A stretch of 64,000 nt of DNA from Candidatus Nanosynbacter sp. HMT-352 (GCF_022819385.1 NZ_CP089290.1:496001-560000); one strand, 5' to 3'; shown: positions 45,111-53,454, counted from the stretch's first letter. The notes: a model not told the origin generated them from the letters alone. Translations and numbers: made by a program.

Positions 45111-46400
45111 CTATTTCTTCGTGTTTAATTCAACCAATTTAGCAACGGTCTTATCTGTAATCATTCGGTTGGCAATATCGCGGTGAACATTTGGGTTATC
45201 AAATTGTTCCAGCATTTTCTTATCTTTGCCGTATTGTTGCTTAAAGAAGTCAATTTGTTTCTGGATTTCATCGCGAGAAGCGTCAATCTTCAATTCTTTT
45301 GACAATTCCGCCAATACCAAGCCAGCCTTAACGCGCTTTTCAGCCGCTGGACGAGCCTCTTTCTTTACCCACTCCTCTTTATCTTTGAAGCCCTGAGTCT
45401 TCAAATAACTATCCAAACTTAGCCCGCTGTACATCAAATTCTGAGTCAAGTCACGCTCGATTGATCGCAATTGATCCTCAACCAAAAGTTCTGGCAGCGC
45501 CGCCTTACTCTTTTCCGTCAACTCACCAACCAGCGCGTCCTTAAATTTCTCATCAGCTTCACGCTCTTTTTGTGTGGTGAGTTCACGCTTGATATCTGCT
45601 TTTACTTCTTTCATCTCTGTAAATGGACCGCATTTTGCAGCAAATTCATCGTTTAGTTCTGGCAATTTCAATTCATTAACCTTGTGAAGTTTCACGGTAA
45701 ACACAACGTCTTGACCTGCCAGATTCTCAGCGTGATAATCCTCTGGAAATTTCAGTTTCAAATCGAACTCTTCACCAGCCTTATGACCAATCACACCTTC
45801 CTCAAATCCAGGAATGAATTGACCTTCGCCAAGCTTCAAGCCATATTCCTTAGCCGAACCTCCCTCAAATGCCACGCCGTCTTTCTTTCCCGTAAAGTCG
45901 ATCACAGCTTCGTCACCAGATTTAGCGGCACGCTTGACCTCTGATTTTTCAGAATAGTTTTTACGGATTCGCTCAATAACCTCGTCAACATCTTTATCCT
46001 CGACTTTGGCTACTTCTTTTTTCGCTGTCAATTTTTTGTAATCACCCAATTTTACCGGTGGAATGATCTCAACTTCAGCCGTAAATTCCAACTCAGAACC
46101 AGGAACAAACTTCTTAACTTCAACGCTAGGTCGATCCAAAGCTTGCAATTTTTCCTGCAAAAACGCCTCGGCTACTGCCTTCGACAAAGCATTCTCCAAA
46201 ACCTGCTCCTGAAGCGCATTCGGATCAACGTGCTTAGCGGCTATGCTTGCGGGAACTTTTCCTTTGCGGAAACCTGGAACTTTAATGTCACGCGCCAGCT
46301 TTGCCAAGGAAACCTGCTCTGCGTCAGCTAATTCACTAGCACCCAAAGAAATCGTCAATTGAACTTTAGTATCTGATAGTTTTTTTACAGTAGTCTTCAT
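45111..46400 (-). CDS. tig: Trigger factor
   Basis: Ribosome-associated chaperone and prolyl isomerase, 429 aa. The N-terminal GFRKGKVP is the L23-docking signature, and the FKBP-like middle domain ([14 protein letters not shown] ... [11 protein letters not shown]) follows. A TATAAT box lies 8 nt before the ATG within the hisS-tig gap, so it can be transcribed independently of hisS. Confidence 0.95.
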   Translation of the reverse strand: MKTTVKKLSDTKVQLTISLGASELADAEQVSLAKLARDIKVPGFRKGKVPASIAAKHVDPNALQEQVLENALSKAVAEAFLQEKLQALDRPSVEVKKFVPGSELEFTAEVEIIPPVKLGDYKKLTAKKEVAKVEDKDVDEVIERIRKNYSEKSEVKRAAKSGDEAVIDFTGKKDGVAFEGGSAKEYGLKLGEGQFIPGFEEGVIGHKAGEEFDLKLKFPEDYHAENLAGQDVVFTVKLHKVNELKLPELNDEFAAKCGPFTEMKEVKADIKRELTTQKEREADEKFKDALVGELTEKSKAALPELLVEDQLRSIERDLTQNLMYSGLSLDSYLKTQGFKDKEEWVKKEARPAAEKRVKAGLVLAELSKELKIDASRDEIQKQIDFFKQQYGKDKKMLEQFDNPNVHRDIANRMITDKTVAKLVELNTKK

Positions 46401-46426
46401 AAAGACTAATTATAACAGATATCAGA

Positions 46427-47761
46427 CTATATCTCAAACAGAGCGTCTTCATCGCCATCGTATCGACGATCTTTGACAATTGTCACGATTCGTTCAGCGC
46501 TAACCTTTTGTTCATCAGACTCCACCAAGTTTCGAACCGTGTATGCACCACTAGCAATCTCATCCTCACCCACAAACACAGCAAACGGAATTTGCTTTTT
46601 CAACGCCGCTTTTATCTGCTTGTCAATCTTTCTACCAGTGATATCCAACTCCGCTCGCACGCCTTCGCTACGCAATTTTCGCGCCAAATCGTCCGCGCCG
46701 GCCATAGATTCTTTTGACACCGGAATTATATATACATCTGTTTTGGACGCCAATTTAGGCAACAAATTGTGCACTTCCAAAAATTGCTCCATCGTCGTCG
46801 CGCCCATGCCAACACCGACCGTAGCAATCGGTTCAACACCAAATAGACCGACCAATCCGTCATATCGTCCGCCACCAAACAGCGCTCGATTATTCTCTGG
46901 TGAATTATCAAAGAGCTCAAAAACCATGCCCGTGTAATAGTCCAGACCGCGCATCAGAGTGACATCAAACACCGCATTCGTAATGCCTTTTTGGCTAAGC
47001 AATTTCATCACTTCGCGAAGCTGCTTGACGCTTTCATCTTCCATCAATTCGCTCGGTAAATCATCAACAGATTTCATACTGATCATTTTTGCTAGCTTCG
47101 GCAAACCCTCTGACGCTTGACTACCAAAAATCTCAATCGCCTGACGCTTAAATTCTTCGGCAGGAATCTTATTTTTCCTATCAAGCAATTTCATCATCAT
47201 CGTCGAACCAACAATATCGAGCTTCAAAAATTGGCTCATCAGACGATTTATCAATTGGCGATTATTAACCCTGACCGTAAACATTTCTTGCTTGGCGCCA
47301 AAATTCATCACGCTAGCGTGGCTCAGCTCAATAATCTCCGCGTCCGCCGCCGCGCCATCCACGCCAAACAAATCCGCATTCAATTGCCAAAACTCACGCT
47401 CGCGTCCGCGCTGTGGTCGTTCATAGCGCATAAAATTAGCAATAGAATATAGTCGCGCAGGCATCGCCAATTCCTGACGCTTAGCCGCCACCATTCGAGA
47501 AATCGACGGCGTCATCTCAGGACGAATTGCCACCATTCGACCGCCACGATCTTCAAAGGCGTATGTTTGCTCGCCCGCCAATTCTTGACCCGACTTCGCC
47601 AGATAAATATCTAGCGGCTCCAGTAGCGGCGCGCCATATTCTTCATAGCCAAAACTCTCAACCGTCTTGTGCCAAACATTAAAAATGTAATTCTGCAGAC
47701 GCTTTTCCTCTGGAAAATAGTCTCGCGAACCTTTGTAACTTTGTGTAGATAAACTGCTCAT
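46427..47761 (-). CDS. hisS: Histidyl-tRNA synthetase
   Basis: A 444-aa class II synthetase. Motif 2 (FMRYERPQRGREREFWQ) and the histidine-specific RGLDYYTGMVFE are present, followed by motif 3 and the anticodon-binding domain. GGAG lies before the ATG. Its ~130-nt leader encodes a short peptide with three His codons and an intrinsic terminator, suggesting attenuation by histidine or charged tRNA-His. Confidence 0.95.
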   Translation of the reverse strand: MSSLSTQSYKGSRDYFPEEKRLQNYIFNVWHKTVESFGYEEYGAPLLEPLDIYLAKSGQELAGEQTYAFEDRGGRMVAIRPEMTPSISRMVAAKRQELAMPARLYSIANFMRYERPQRGREREFWQLNADLFGVDGAAADAEIIELSHASVMNFGAKQEMFTVRVNNRQLINRLMSQFLKLDIVGSTMMMKLLDRKNKIPAEEFKRQAIEIFGSQASEGLPKLAKMISMKSVDDLPSELMEDESVKQLREVMKLLSQKGITNAVFDVTLMRGLDYYTGMVFELFDNSPENNRALFGGGRYDGLVGLFGVEPIATVGVGMGATTMEQFLEVHNLLPKLASKTDVYIIPVSKESMAGADDLARKLRSEGVRAELDITGRKIDKQIKAALKKQIPFAVFVGEDEIASGAYTVRNLVESDEQKVSAERIVTIVKDRRYDGDEDALFEI

Positions 47762-47801
47762 GTTAGCTCCATTATGTCATTATTTCTTATTTATAGCAAT
47801 C

Positions 47802-47928
47802 AAAAACGCCGAGGCAGAACTCGGCGCGTACAATCAAAAATCAGAGTCCTACCTCGGCAACACGTGTGAATGATGGAATTTAGGTAAAATCATACGTCTA
47901 TTATAGTAAATTTCATGCTTTTTGTAAA
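47802..47928 (-). promoter_or_regulatory. hisS promoter and putative attenuator
   Basis: TTTACA (47923-47928), 17-bp spacer and TATAAT (47900-47905) start a leader that encodes a 14-residue peptide. A terminator follows: CGCCGAG-TTCTGC-CTCGGCG then TTTTT (47802-47826). A 15-base arm (47844-47858), containing the peptide's stop codon, can pair over all 15 positions (two G-U) with 47808-47822, which is the terminator's loop, 3' arm and part of its 5' arm. The two folds are mutually exclusive. Both leave a paired stem beside the U-tract, so which one reads through is unclear. Confidence 0.7.
47849..47893 (-). CDS. hisS leader peptide, MILPKFHHSHVLPR
   Basis: A 14-codon frame begins at an ATG exactly 6 nt after the -10 box and contains His-His-Ser-His (codons 7-10). 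It stops at TAG within the 15-base regulatory arm. A ribosome at the first His codons would leave that arm free; one at the stop would cover it. This is the layout expected of a translation-sensing attenuator. It would be translated from a leaderless start. Confidence 0.6.
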   Translation of the reverse strand: MILPKFHHSHVLPR

Positions 47929-47977
47929 GTAGGAACTGACGGAGTTATTGCGAGAAATAATGGTGTATCATTAATTT

Positions 47978-48409
47978 ATGGACAGCATCACGCATCGCAT
48001 TGCCGAATCCATTCGCGCTAACGATTTGCCAGCTTACCAACGCGAGCGCTATCCCGCCATTCAAGAAGGCGAACTTGTTCGCTTTACAGACGAGGATTTT
48101 TCTGGCGTTGATTTCGACCAGTTTGCCATGGGATTTTTCGAGTTTGAAAATTGTAGCCTGGACAATGCAAAGCACATTTACGGGCAACCAATTTATTTTA
48201 CTAATTCGTCGGTTCGGAATGTGGATTTTCGTGGCGCAAAAGCTATTATTGAGGCGGAGGATTGCGACTTCCGTGGTATGAAATATGACGAGGAAACGCA
48301 ATTTGTCTATGGCAGCGGGAAATTGGCGGCACGATCGCGTTTCATAAATTGCAAATTAGATAATAAGACTCGTGATTTTTTGAGCCAACAAGGCGCAGAA
48401 ATCAACTAA
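47978..48409 (+). CDS. Pentapeptide-repeat-like protein
   Basis: A 143-aa protein with spaced A/F-x-D/N-F motifs such as FSGVDFDQF, FENCSLDNA, VRNVDFRGA and AEDCDFRGM, suggesting a short right-handed beta-helix, though the repeats are irregular. No family function is assigned. TATCAT lies 6 nt before the ATG (leaderless). It is divergent from hisS and overlaps the convergent SpoU gene by 4 nt. Confidence 0.6.
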   Translation: MDSITHRIAESIRANDLPAYQRERYPAIQEGELVRFTDEDFSGVDFDQFAMGFFEFENCSLDNAKHIYGQPIYFTNSSVRNVDFRGAKAIIEAEDCDFRGMKYDEETQFVYGSGKLAARSRFINCKLDNKTRDFLSQQGAEIN

Positions 48410-48942
48410 TTGTTTCCCGCCAGCACATTCTGCTGCAACCAACAATACATCGCCACAGTCGCTGCCGCGCCAACGTTTATGGAGCGAGTCGAGCCAAACT
48501 GCTCAATCGCCACAATCTGATCTGCAGCGCCAGCCAGCTCTGCAGAAATCCCCGGCCCTTCTTGCCCAAACACCAAAACCGCACACTTCGGTAAACTCGT
48601 TTGCGACACATTAACACTTCCTGGAATATTATCAATAGCAATAATTTCCCTGCCTTCAGTCCGCATTTTTTCAACAAACTCTTCCGTCGTCGCCAAATAC
48701 GTAATGTGAAGATACTTATCTGTCATCATGGCGCCACGCTTGTTCCACTGCCTGCGCCCAATTACATAAATCTGCCGCACACCAAACGCATTAGCACTCC
48801 TGACAATTGTCCCCATATTAAAATCTCGCTCGGTATTTTCCAGCGCAATCACCAGACCGTGGTCTTTAGAATCTAGCTCACTTATAATCTCCGATTCGCT
48901 CCGACCCTTAAACTTAGCAATGACGTTTCTTTTATCTTCCAT
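48406..48942 (-). CDS. SpoU/TrmH-family RNA 2'-O-methyltransferase
   Basis: A 178-aa SPOUT enzyme. NMGTIVRSANAFG, VFGQEGPGIS and GSTRSINVGAAATVAMY are the three family motifs forming the knotted AdoMet site. The target is tRNA or rRNA ribose; which one is not clear. It lacks the N-terminal substrate-binding domain of RlmB. TAAAAT lies 7 nt before the ATG. Confidence 0.88.
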   Translation of the reverse strand: MEDKRNVIAKFKGRSESEIISELDSKDHGLVIALENTERDFNMGTIVRSANAFGVRQIYVIGRRQWNKRGAMMTDKYLHITYLATTEEFVEKMRTEGREIIAIDNIPGSVNVSQTSLPKCAVLVFGQEGPGISAELAGAADQIVAIEQFGSTRSINVGAAATVAMYCWLQQNVLAGNN

Positions 48943-48992
48943 CTCTGTTATTTTATCAAAGTTCTTAAGTAAATAACAAAAGTTGATAGTCT

Positions 48993-49191
48993 TCTATTGA
49001 CTTTTTTACACAAGTGTGGTATAAGTGAAAGTAGCTTTTGTTGACAATTTGAGCAAATCCTTGTCCAAAAGTGAACTTTGACAGGCAATCGAACACAAGA
49101 TGAGTTTTTATTTCTTTTTAACCCGCCATAAGAGAACTAAGATCTCATCTTGTGTTGTTAAGAGAACAACACTTCGCTGCACACCCGCAGA
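48993..49191. repeat. Inverted repeat, left arm (promoter plus leader)
   Basis: Nearly identical, in inverted orientation, to about 52037-52232. The arm carries cassette promoter B and a ~170-nt structured leader. Further inward the hairpin (49453), terminator (49517) and tRNA-Leu (49568) are also mirrored at 51547, 51501 and 51390, so the whole unit is a ~0.65-kb imperfect inverted repeat in which only the small coding genes differ. Confidence 0.9.
48997..49025 (+). promoter_or_regulatory. Cassette-type promoter B
   Basis: TTGACT, 17-bp spacer ending ACACAAGTGTGG, TATAAG. Confidence 0.8.
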
Positions 49192-49222
49192 GATGAGAAC
49201 ACCAGAAGAAAGGTGAAATATC
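49032..49222 (+). promoter_or_regulatory. Structured ~190-nt leader RNA
   Basis: CACAAGATGAG (about 49094) pairs perfectly with CTCATCTTGTG (about 49144), and GTTGTT-N5-AACAAC follows. The same leader, with few changes, precedes an unrelated gene on the other strand at 52037-52198. Conservation of a non-coding leader in front of different genes suggests a regulatory RNA element. Confidence 0.6.
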
Positions 49223-49429
49223 GTGAAGGATTTGAAGGATCTCGAAGAACATTTGGATGACCTCGAGATCGAGCTCAGGTCTCTCTACCGCATTGCGGGA
49301 GAGGAGGCACGAATGACCCTGAAAGGGGCGCGCCGGTGGAACAGGCAGGTGGAGCGTCTGGACGGCGCCATGGATGACATCCGCCAGGATTTCCAAATGC
49401 TTGTCGAAGACGCATCCGAGGAGTCCTAG
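49223..49429 (+). CDS. Small acidic coiled-coil protein, 68 aa
   Basis: Starts at GTG with GAAAGGTGA 6 nt upstream. The sequence is helical with heptad-like leucines (LKDLEEHLDDLEIELRSLY) and an acidic C-terminus. There is no signal peptide or membrane segment. The family is unknown. Base composition is clearly more GC-rich than surrounding genes, hinting at foreign origin. It is the cargo of the left inverted-repeat unit. Confidence 0.6.
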   Translation: MKDLKDLEEHLDDLEIELRSLYRIAGEEARMTLKGARRWNRQVERLDGAMDDIRQDFQMLVEDASEES

Positions 49430-49452
49430 AGTTTGACACCTAGGAACCCTAG

Positions 49453-49496
49453 CTACATGGCAGGTGATTGTTCTTTTACGATTGCCTGTCATGTAG
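49453..49496. repeat. 44-bp hairpin element, copy 1
   Basis: An 18-bp near-perfect stem (CTACATGGCAGG...CCTGTCATGTAG) with an 8-nt loop. The same element occurs once more, inverted, at 51547-51590, differing by one base. Confidence 0.85.
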
Positions 49497-49516
49497 ACTC
49501 TGAATTTATGACATTA

Positions 49517-49543
49517 AAAATCACCCTAACTACGGGTGATTTT
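49517..49543. terminator. Bidirectional terminator
   Basis: AAAATCACCC and GGGTGATTTT pair around 7 bases, between the small gene and the convergent tRNA-Leu. Confidence 0.85.
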
Positions 49544-49567
49544 CTTATGGTGAAAAATCTCAGTTCT

Positions 49568-49654
49568 TGGTGCGGATGAAAGGACTTGAACCTTCACGTA
49601 CTTACGTACACTAGCACCTGAAGCTAGCGCGTCTACCAATTCCGCCACATCCGC
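49568..49654 (-). tRNA. tRNA-Leu (CAG)
   Basis: An 87-nt type II tRNA with a long variable arm, encoded CCA, acceptor GCGGATG/CATCCGC and anticodon loop TTCAGGT (anticodon CAG). Its promoter is TTGATA-N17-TATAAT. It mirrors the tRNA-Leu at 51390. Confidence 0.95.
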
Positions 49655-49694
49655 ATGGTCTACGCGTCAATTATAGCCCAATTCTCACCCAGTA

Positions 49695-51305
49695 TCAAGC
49701 TTGATTACGAAGTTTACACCACGCGTTTAATTCCGCCGCCAACTCCTTCGGCTGGGCCTCCGCTTTAATTCCTGGATTAAAAATTCCAGCTGGATCAAAG
49801 ATTTTTTTCACCTTCGCGTATAATTGTTTTTCATCATCTGGCAGATTTTTATAGATAAAGTTAGCCTTCAACCTTCCATCGCCACCAAATCCTGCAAATG
49901 AACCTTCGTACTTATTAACAATCTGAGAAATTTCCGCCAACAACTGAAGAATCTTCTGGCGTTCACTCACCTTTTTACTATCAAACGTCGGATGTAGAGA
50001 AATATAATCGCTTGAAAAATCAACGAAAACTGGCAAATCCACGCCGTACTTAGATTCCAGCGACTTCAACTCACTAAGGAAACTGTCAATCTTTTCTGGC
50101 GCCATTAAAATCCCAGAGAAAACACGCGGCGTAATTATATGCGGCTCGCTCGGAGTTTCCGCCAAAGCCAAAACAGAGTGCAAACTAAACAAATCCTGCT
50201 CTTCCAAATGTAGAGTTTTTACGTCAATCGCTTCTGATGATTCCAATTTTCTAGTCAATTTCTTCGCAGCTTTATTGCGCGCTCTGTCAGAAAAGTCGTC
50301 AAAGATAGCCAAGACCACCGCGCCCTTAAAGCACTCTTTCGGCGCCCACTCAACCACTTTACCGACGACCGCCGCCTGACGGAAGAATCGCCCATCGATT
50401 ATTTCCACTGCCGACGCCTTATTTTTCATCGCCAATTCCACGGCTGATTGCGCGTCTGACAATTTTTTATATGATGCGGCAACAACTGAATATTCCGGAT
50501 GAATAAATTGCGCCTTCATAATAACTTCGCAAATCACACCCAGACTTCCCTGACTGCCAATGAACAACGGCGTCAAATCGAACGACCCGTCTTTTTGCTT
50601 CACTCGAGAAATCCCGCTATAACCAACCGTATCCGGCAAAGCTGGATCCATTTGCGAAATTAGCTCGGCGTTATCTGAGATTAAATTGTCAATCTCTCGA
50701 TAAATCTCGCCCTCAAACGTCGATAAACCTTTTTTCTTACTCAATTCGCGTCGAGATATGCGACCAGTCTGAATCACGTCGCCGTTACTTAGGACAATCT
50801 CAAGCTGCTGAATCGCATCAGCAAAACGGCCATGCGCGCCAGATAATATTCCAGACGGAGCTGTGTTAATTGCGCCACCAATTGTGCCTTCTTCCGCCAC
50901 GTATGAAGTTCGCGGCAAGCCCAAACCTTTATGTGTAGACAAAGTTGCGTTGATTGCCGAAAGAGAAATTCCCGCTTGAGCATGAATCAGTTGCTGGCGA
51001 GGATCAATACCAACCACACGATTCATATACGTTTTTTCGTCAATTGCAATGCCTTTATTCGTCGCCGCGCCAGTTTCATCATTGCCACAACCACGAACAA
51101 ACACAGGCAAAACATGACCTTTCTCTGCCAATTGAGAACAAAATCGCATCACTTTCCTGATGTCGTTCATATTAGCCGCACGAACAATCATTTCTGGTCG
51201 GCGCGCCAAAAGTCCGTTATCAACTTCAACTTGACTCAATGCAAAATCCTGCGACGCGACTTCGCCACTAAGATGTTCATTCAAATATTTCGCAACTTTA
51301 TTCAT
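49695..51305 (-). CDS. FAD-binding oxidoreductase (GlcD/D-lactate dehydrogenase-like)
   Basis: A 536-aa protein of the PCMH-type FAD family. The FAD-contact segments RGCGNDETGAATN, AEEGTIGGAINTAPSG and FIGSQGSLGVICEV are present, followed by the FAD-oxidase C-terminal domain ending DPAGIFNPGIK. It probably oxidises a 2-hydroxy acid such as D-lactate or glycolate; the acceptor is unknown. ATG at 51305 with GGAGG 4 nt upstream is preferred over the TTG before it. It is the central segment of the large inverted repeat and is flanked by the two tRNA-Leu genes. Confidence 0.88.
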   Translation of the reverse strand: MNKVAKYLNEHLSGEVASQDFALSQVEVDNGLLARRPEMIVRAANMNDIRKVMRFCSQLAEKGHVLPVFVRGCGNDETGAATNKGIAIDEKTYMNRVVGIDPRQQLIHAQAGISLSAINATLSTHKGLGLPRTSYVAEEGTIGGAINTAPSGILSGAHGRFADAIQQLEIVLSNGDVIQTGRISRRELSKKKGLSTFEGEIYREIDNLISDNAELISQMDPALPDTVGYSGISRVKQKDGSFDLTPLFIGSQGSLGVICEVIMKAQFIHPEYSVVAASYKKLSDAQSAVELAMKNKASAVEIIDGRFFRQAAVVGKVVEWAPKECFKGAVVLAIFDDFSDRARNKAAKKLTRKLESSEAIDVKTLHLEEQDLFSLHSVLALAETPSEPHIITPRVFSGILMAPEKIDSFLSELKSLESKYGVDLPVFVDFSSDYISLHPTFDSKKVSERQKILQLLAEISQIVNKYEGSFAGFGGDGRLKANFIYKNLPDDEKQLYAKVKKIFDPAGIFNPGIKAEAQPKELAAELNAWCKLRNQA

Positions 51306-51389
51306 CAATCCTCCTTAGTATGTTACTTCAATTTTAGCATAAGCGCGGACAGTTGATAAGTAGAATTTGTTTTGATATAATCAGGTTAT

Positions 51390-51474
51390 GCGGATGTGGT
51401 GGAATTGGTAGACACGCATGCCTTAGGAGCATGTGCCTCACGGCGTGAAGGTTCAAGTCCTTTCATCCGCACCA
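51390..51474 (+). tRNA. tRNA-Leu (UAG)
   Basis: An 85-nt tRNA with the same acceptor as the tRNA at 49568, anticodon loop CTTAGGA (anticodon TAG), a long variable arm and encoded CCA. The promoter TTGATA-N17-TATAAT lies just upstream. Confidence 0.95.
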
Positions 51475-51500
51475 AGAACTGAAATTTTTCACTATAAAGA

Positions 51501-51525
51501 AAATCACCCTGGAGTTGGGTGATTT
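51501..51525. terminator. Bidirectional terminator
   Basis: AAATCACCC and GGGTGATTT pair around 7 bases. It is the mirror counterpart of the terminator at 49517. Confidence 0.8.
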
Positions 51526-51546
51526 TTAATATCATAAATTCAGAGT

Positions 51547-51590
51547 CTACATGACAGGCAATCGTAAAAGAACAATCACCTGCCATGCAG
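51547..51590. repeat. 44-bp hairpin element, copy 2
   Basis: Inverted copy of 49453-49496, with one difference (CTGCATG for CTACATG at one arm end). Confidence 0.85.
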
Positions 51591-51594
51591 CTAA

Positions 51595-51993
51595 TCATAC
51601 CTCCGTGGGGAGCTCTTGGCCAGCAAGGATTGTGTTGAACAGTGCGTCGTTGATCTTCTCCATGAGCTTGGTCTCTTTATCAGACATAATAAGGTAACCT
51701 TTCAGCTCCTTAAGTGTGAGACCGATGGTAACAGTACCGTCGAAGACGACTTCTTTTGCTCTTGAGAAAGGATAGCCTTGAGGCAAAACCTTCTCACAAT
51801 CTGCTATGAAATTCGTGAAGTCGTACAGTAGGGTGTCAATCGATGCGGCAAGAAATATGACTTTTATACGTGTAACCTCATGATCGCCCGTCCAACGACA
51901 GGGCTTCATTGCAAGATCACTCAGCTCTTTCCAGGCGTCCTTGACAATTCCTACCATAGTAGACAAGGTCTCTGTATACTCCTGAGGTTGCAT
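51595..51993 (-). CDS. Small unknown protein, 132 aa
   Basis: Mostly helical, soluble, with two cysteines and a hydrophobic helix IKVIFLAASIDTLLYDF. No family is recognised. The frame opens at 52020, but GAAAGGG upstream of the ATG at 51993 matches the ribosome-binding site of the other cassette genes, so that start is preferred. It is the cargo of the right inverted-repeat unit and is unrelated to the 68-aa protein in the left unit. Confidence 0.6.
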   Translation of the reverse strand: MQPQEYTETLSTMVGIVKDAWKELSDLAMKPCRWTGDHEVTRIKVIFLAASIDTLLYDFTNFIADCEKVLPQGYPFSRAKEVVFDGTVTIGLTLKELKGYLIMSDKETKLMEKINDALFNTILAGQELPTEV

Positions 51994-52036
51994 TTTCTGT
52001 ACCCTTTCTCTGTCTCTCATCTACGTTCTCGTACTG

Positions 52037-52232
52037 CAGGGTTGCAGCGAAGTGTTGTTCTCTTAACAACACAAGATGAGATCTTAGTTCTCTTATGGCG
52101 GGTTAAAAAGAAATAAAAACTCATCTTGTGTTCGATTGCCTGTCAAAGTTCACTTTCGGACAAGGATTTACTCAATCTGTCAACAAAAGCTACTTTCATT
52201 TATACCATACTTGTGTAAAAAAGTCAATAGAA
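52037..52232. repeat. Inverted repeat, right arm (promoter C plus leader)
   Basis: Inverted near-copy of 48993-49191. The minus-strand promoter is TTGACT (52222-52227), 17-bp spacer, TATAAA (52199-52204). A shorter related stretch, including the promoter and the following tRNA-Val promoter, recurs at 53400-53510. Confidence 0.9.
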
Positions 52233-52269
52233 TATGCTCAGCGTAGCTTGTCAGAACTTAAAACCTGAA

Positions 52270-52346
52270 CTATAATTAGCTCAGTTGGCTAGAGCGCACG
52301 ATTCACATTCGTGAGGTCACAGGTTCGAGCCCTGTATTTCTCACCA
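52270..52346 (+). pseudogene. Broken tRNA-Val (CAC) copy
   Basis: Positions 52277-52340 are identical to the intact tRNA-Val at 53557-53620, but the seven 5' acceptor bases are replaced by promoter sequence (CTATAAT) that cannot pair with ATTTCTC at the 3' end (only three of seven positions pair), and a TATAAT box overlaps the acceptor. It is unlikely to be functional. A 9-bp ATTAGCTCA at 52275 marks the recombination junction. Confidence 0.85.
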
Positions 52347-52348
52347 TT

Positions 52349-52638
52349 TCAGAGTAAAAATCCAAATCCTCGCCTTCTTGGGCAATTTTTTGGTTCACAT
52401 TTTTTTAATTCCTGCCACAGACAAAAACCACTTTCCGCCCCCTTTCGAAAAGCGGCTTTTGAGCTTGCACTTGTAGTCTTGTTAATAATTTCAAGTTCTG
52501 CGTCTGTCTCCAAACCAAAATATTTGATTGCGCCTTATAGCAACCGCGCCAATACGAGACGCTATTAATTCAATATGCCTTCACCCTTCTCTGATAAATA
52601 ATCTTTTATGGCGTCGATCAGTTTCGCCTCTGCTGAAC
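52349..52638 (-). pseudogene. Possible frameshifted remnant after the HAM1-like gene
   Basis: On the minus strand three short open stretches in different frames follow each other. The first overlaps the HAM1 stop and reads ISSAEAKLIDAIKDYLSEKG; then IASRIGAVAIR; then GAIKYFGLETDAELEIIN continuing to a TGA at 52349. They look like one degraded helical protein, but this is weak evidence. No other gene is seen in this ~290-bp stretch. Confidence 0.25.
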
Positions 52639-53187
52639 TTATTTTTGCTGCAACCACTGCGCTAATTCCTTCCATACTACAGCTATCATGTCGGTCTTTT
52701 CATCGTCACTCATCTCAGCTATCGTCTTGTTTGCGCCATCAACTTTGAAATATTTATCGTAGTCACGACCATTCTCGCCGCGTGGTTCGCTGAGTAATTC
52801 ACCATACACTTTGTACGTAAACGTCTTGATTTCTAGTCCATCTATATACGTAACCGTACGCTGAGTGTATGCCCCTCTGTCATCTTTAAGCAATTTTACT
52901 ATGTTTTCTATGCCGATAGTATCAAGTGCGTACTTCGTATAAACCCCTGGAAAACCTTTGAGGCTTTTGATAAACAGCCCAGAGTCCATAACAACCAGTG
53001 GGCTCTTTAATAGTTCGTAGTATTTTTGAGCTTTATCAATGGATACTTCTTCTTGGCTATCTGATTGAATTTCCGGTACATCAGGTAGCTCCCTGTCGGG
53101 AGCTGTGAGTGTTAGACCCGCCCCCAATAATGCCTGGTTTGCTCCAGCTAATTTATATTTATTGGTTGTGGCGTAGGTTATATTCAT
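52639..53187 (-). CDS. HAM1-like NTP pyrophosphatase, second gene
   Basis: A 182-aa protein with the family opening ITYATTNKYKLAGA (T-x-N-x-x-K) and VVMDSGLFIKSLKGFPGVYT (metal-binding Asp and following loop). It is divergent from the copy at 955. AAGGAGG lies 7 nt before the ATG. It is the second gene of a short operon behind a 55-aa protein and a cassette-type promoter, and lies between two tRNA-Val copies, suggesting it arrived by recombination at the tRNA. Confidence 0.82.
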   Translation of the reverse strand: MNITYATTNKYKLAGANQALLGAGLTLTAPDRELPDVPEIQSDSQEEVSIDKAQKYYELLKSPLVVMDSGLFIKSLKGFPGVYTKYALDTIGIENIVKLLKDDRGAYTQRTVTYIDGLEIKTFTYKVYGELLSEPRGENGRDYDKYFKVDGANKTIAEMSDDEKTDMIAVVWKELAQWLQQK

Positions 53188-53207
53188 AAAGCCCCTCCTT
53201 TATTGAA

Positions 53208-53375
53208 TTATTCTTTTCTTTGCCATGCAGCTCTTGCATAAAAACATTCTTCATTACCACTAGTACAGGAGTAAGTATTGGAACAGACCATGATCGTATC
53301 AGCAACGAGGGACAATAGACTCATATCTGGATATTCTGGCCCCTCAGGAAGCACCTTTTCTGCGCCTATTATCAC
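53208..53375 (-). CDS. Small Cys-containing protein, 55 aa
   Basis: Begins at GTG with AAGGAG about 11 nt upstream and stops 20 nt before the HAM1-like gene. It is soluble, with three cysteines in the C-terminal half (MVCSNTYSCTSGNEECF). No family is recognised. Tight spacing, a ribosome-binding site and its position directly behind promoter E support a real gene. Confidence 0.5.
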   Translation of the reverse strand: MIIGAEKVLPEGPEYPDMSLLSLVADTIMVCSNTYSCTSGNEECFYARAAWQRKE

Positions 53376-53426
53376 CGTTCGTATAGTCTCCTTGTTTGCT
53401 CAACTCATCAACAAAAGCTACTTTCA

Positions 53427-53454
53427 CTTATATCACACTTGTATAAAAAGTAAA
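53427..53454 (-). promoter_or_regulatory. Cassette-type promoter E
   Basis: TTTACT (53449-53454), 16-bp spacer containing ACAAGTGTG, TATAAG (53427-53432), followed by the same TGAAAGTAGCTTTTGTTGA leader start as promoters B and C. Confidence 0.7.

Noticed and set aside
47762..47977. T-box riboswitch upstream of hisS
   Set aside because: The leader is short (~130 nt) and lacks the conserved T-box core sequence; the leader-peptide model fits better.
49453..51590. The 44-bp hairpins as insertion-sequence terminal repeats
   Set aside because: No transposase lies between them and no target duplication is seen; they fit a duplicated cassette unit better.
52349..52638. A programmed frameshift gene after the HAM1-like gene
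   Set aside because: Two separate frame changes would be needed and no slippery site is evident; it is listed only as a weak remnant.
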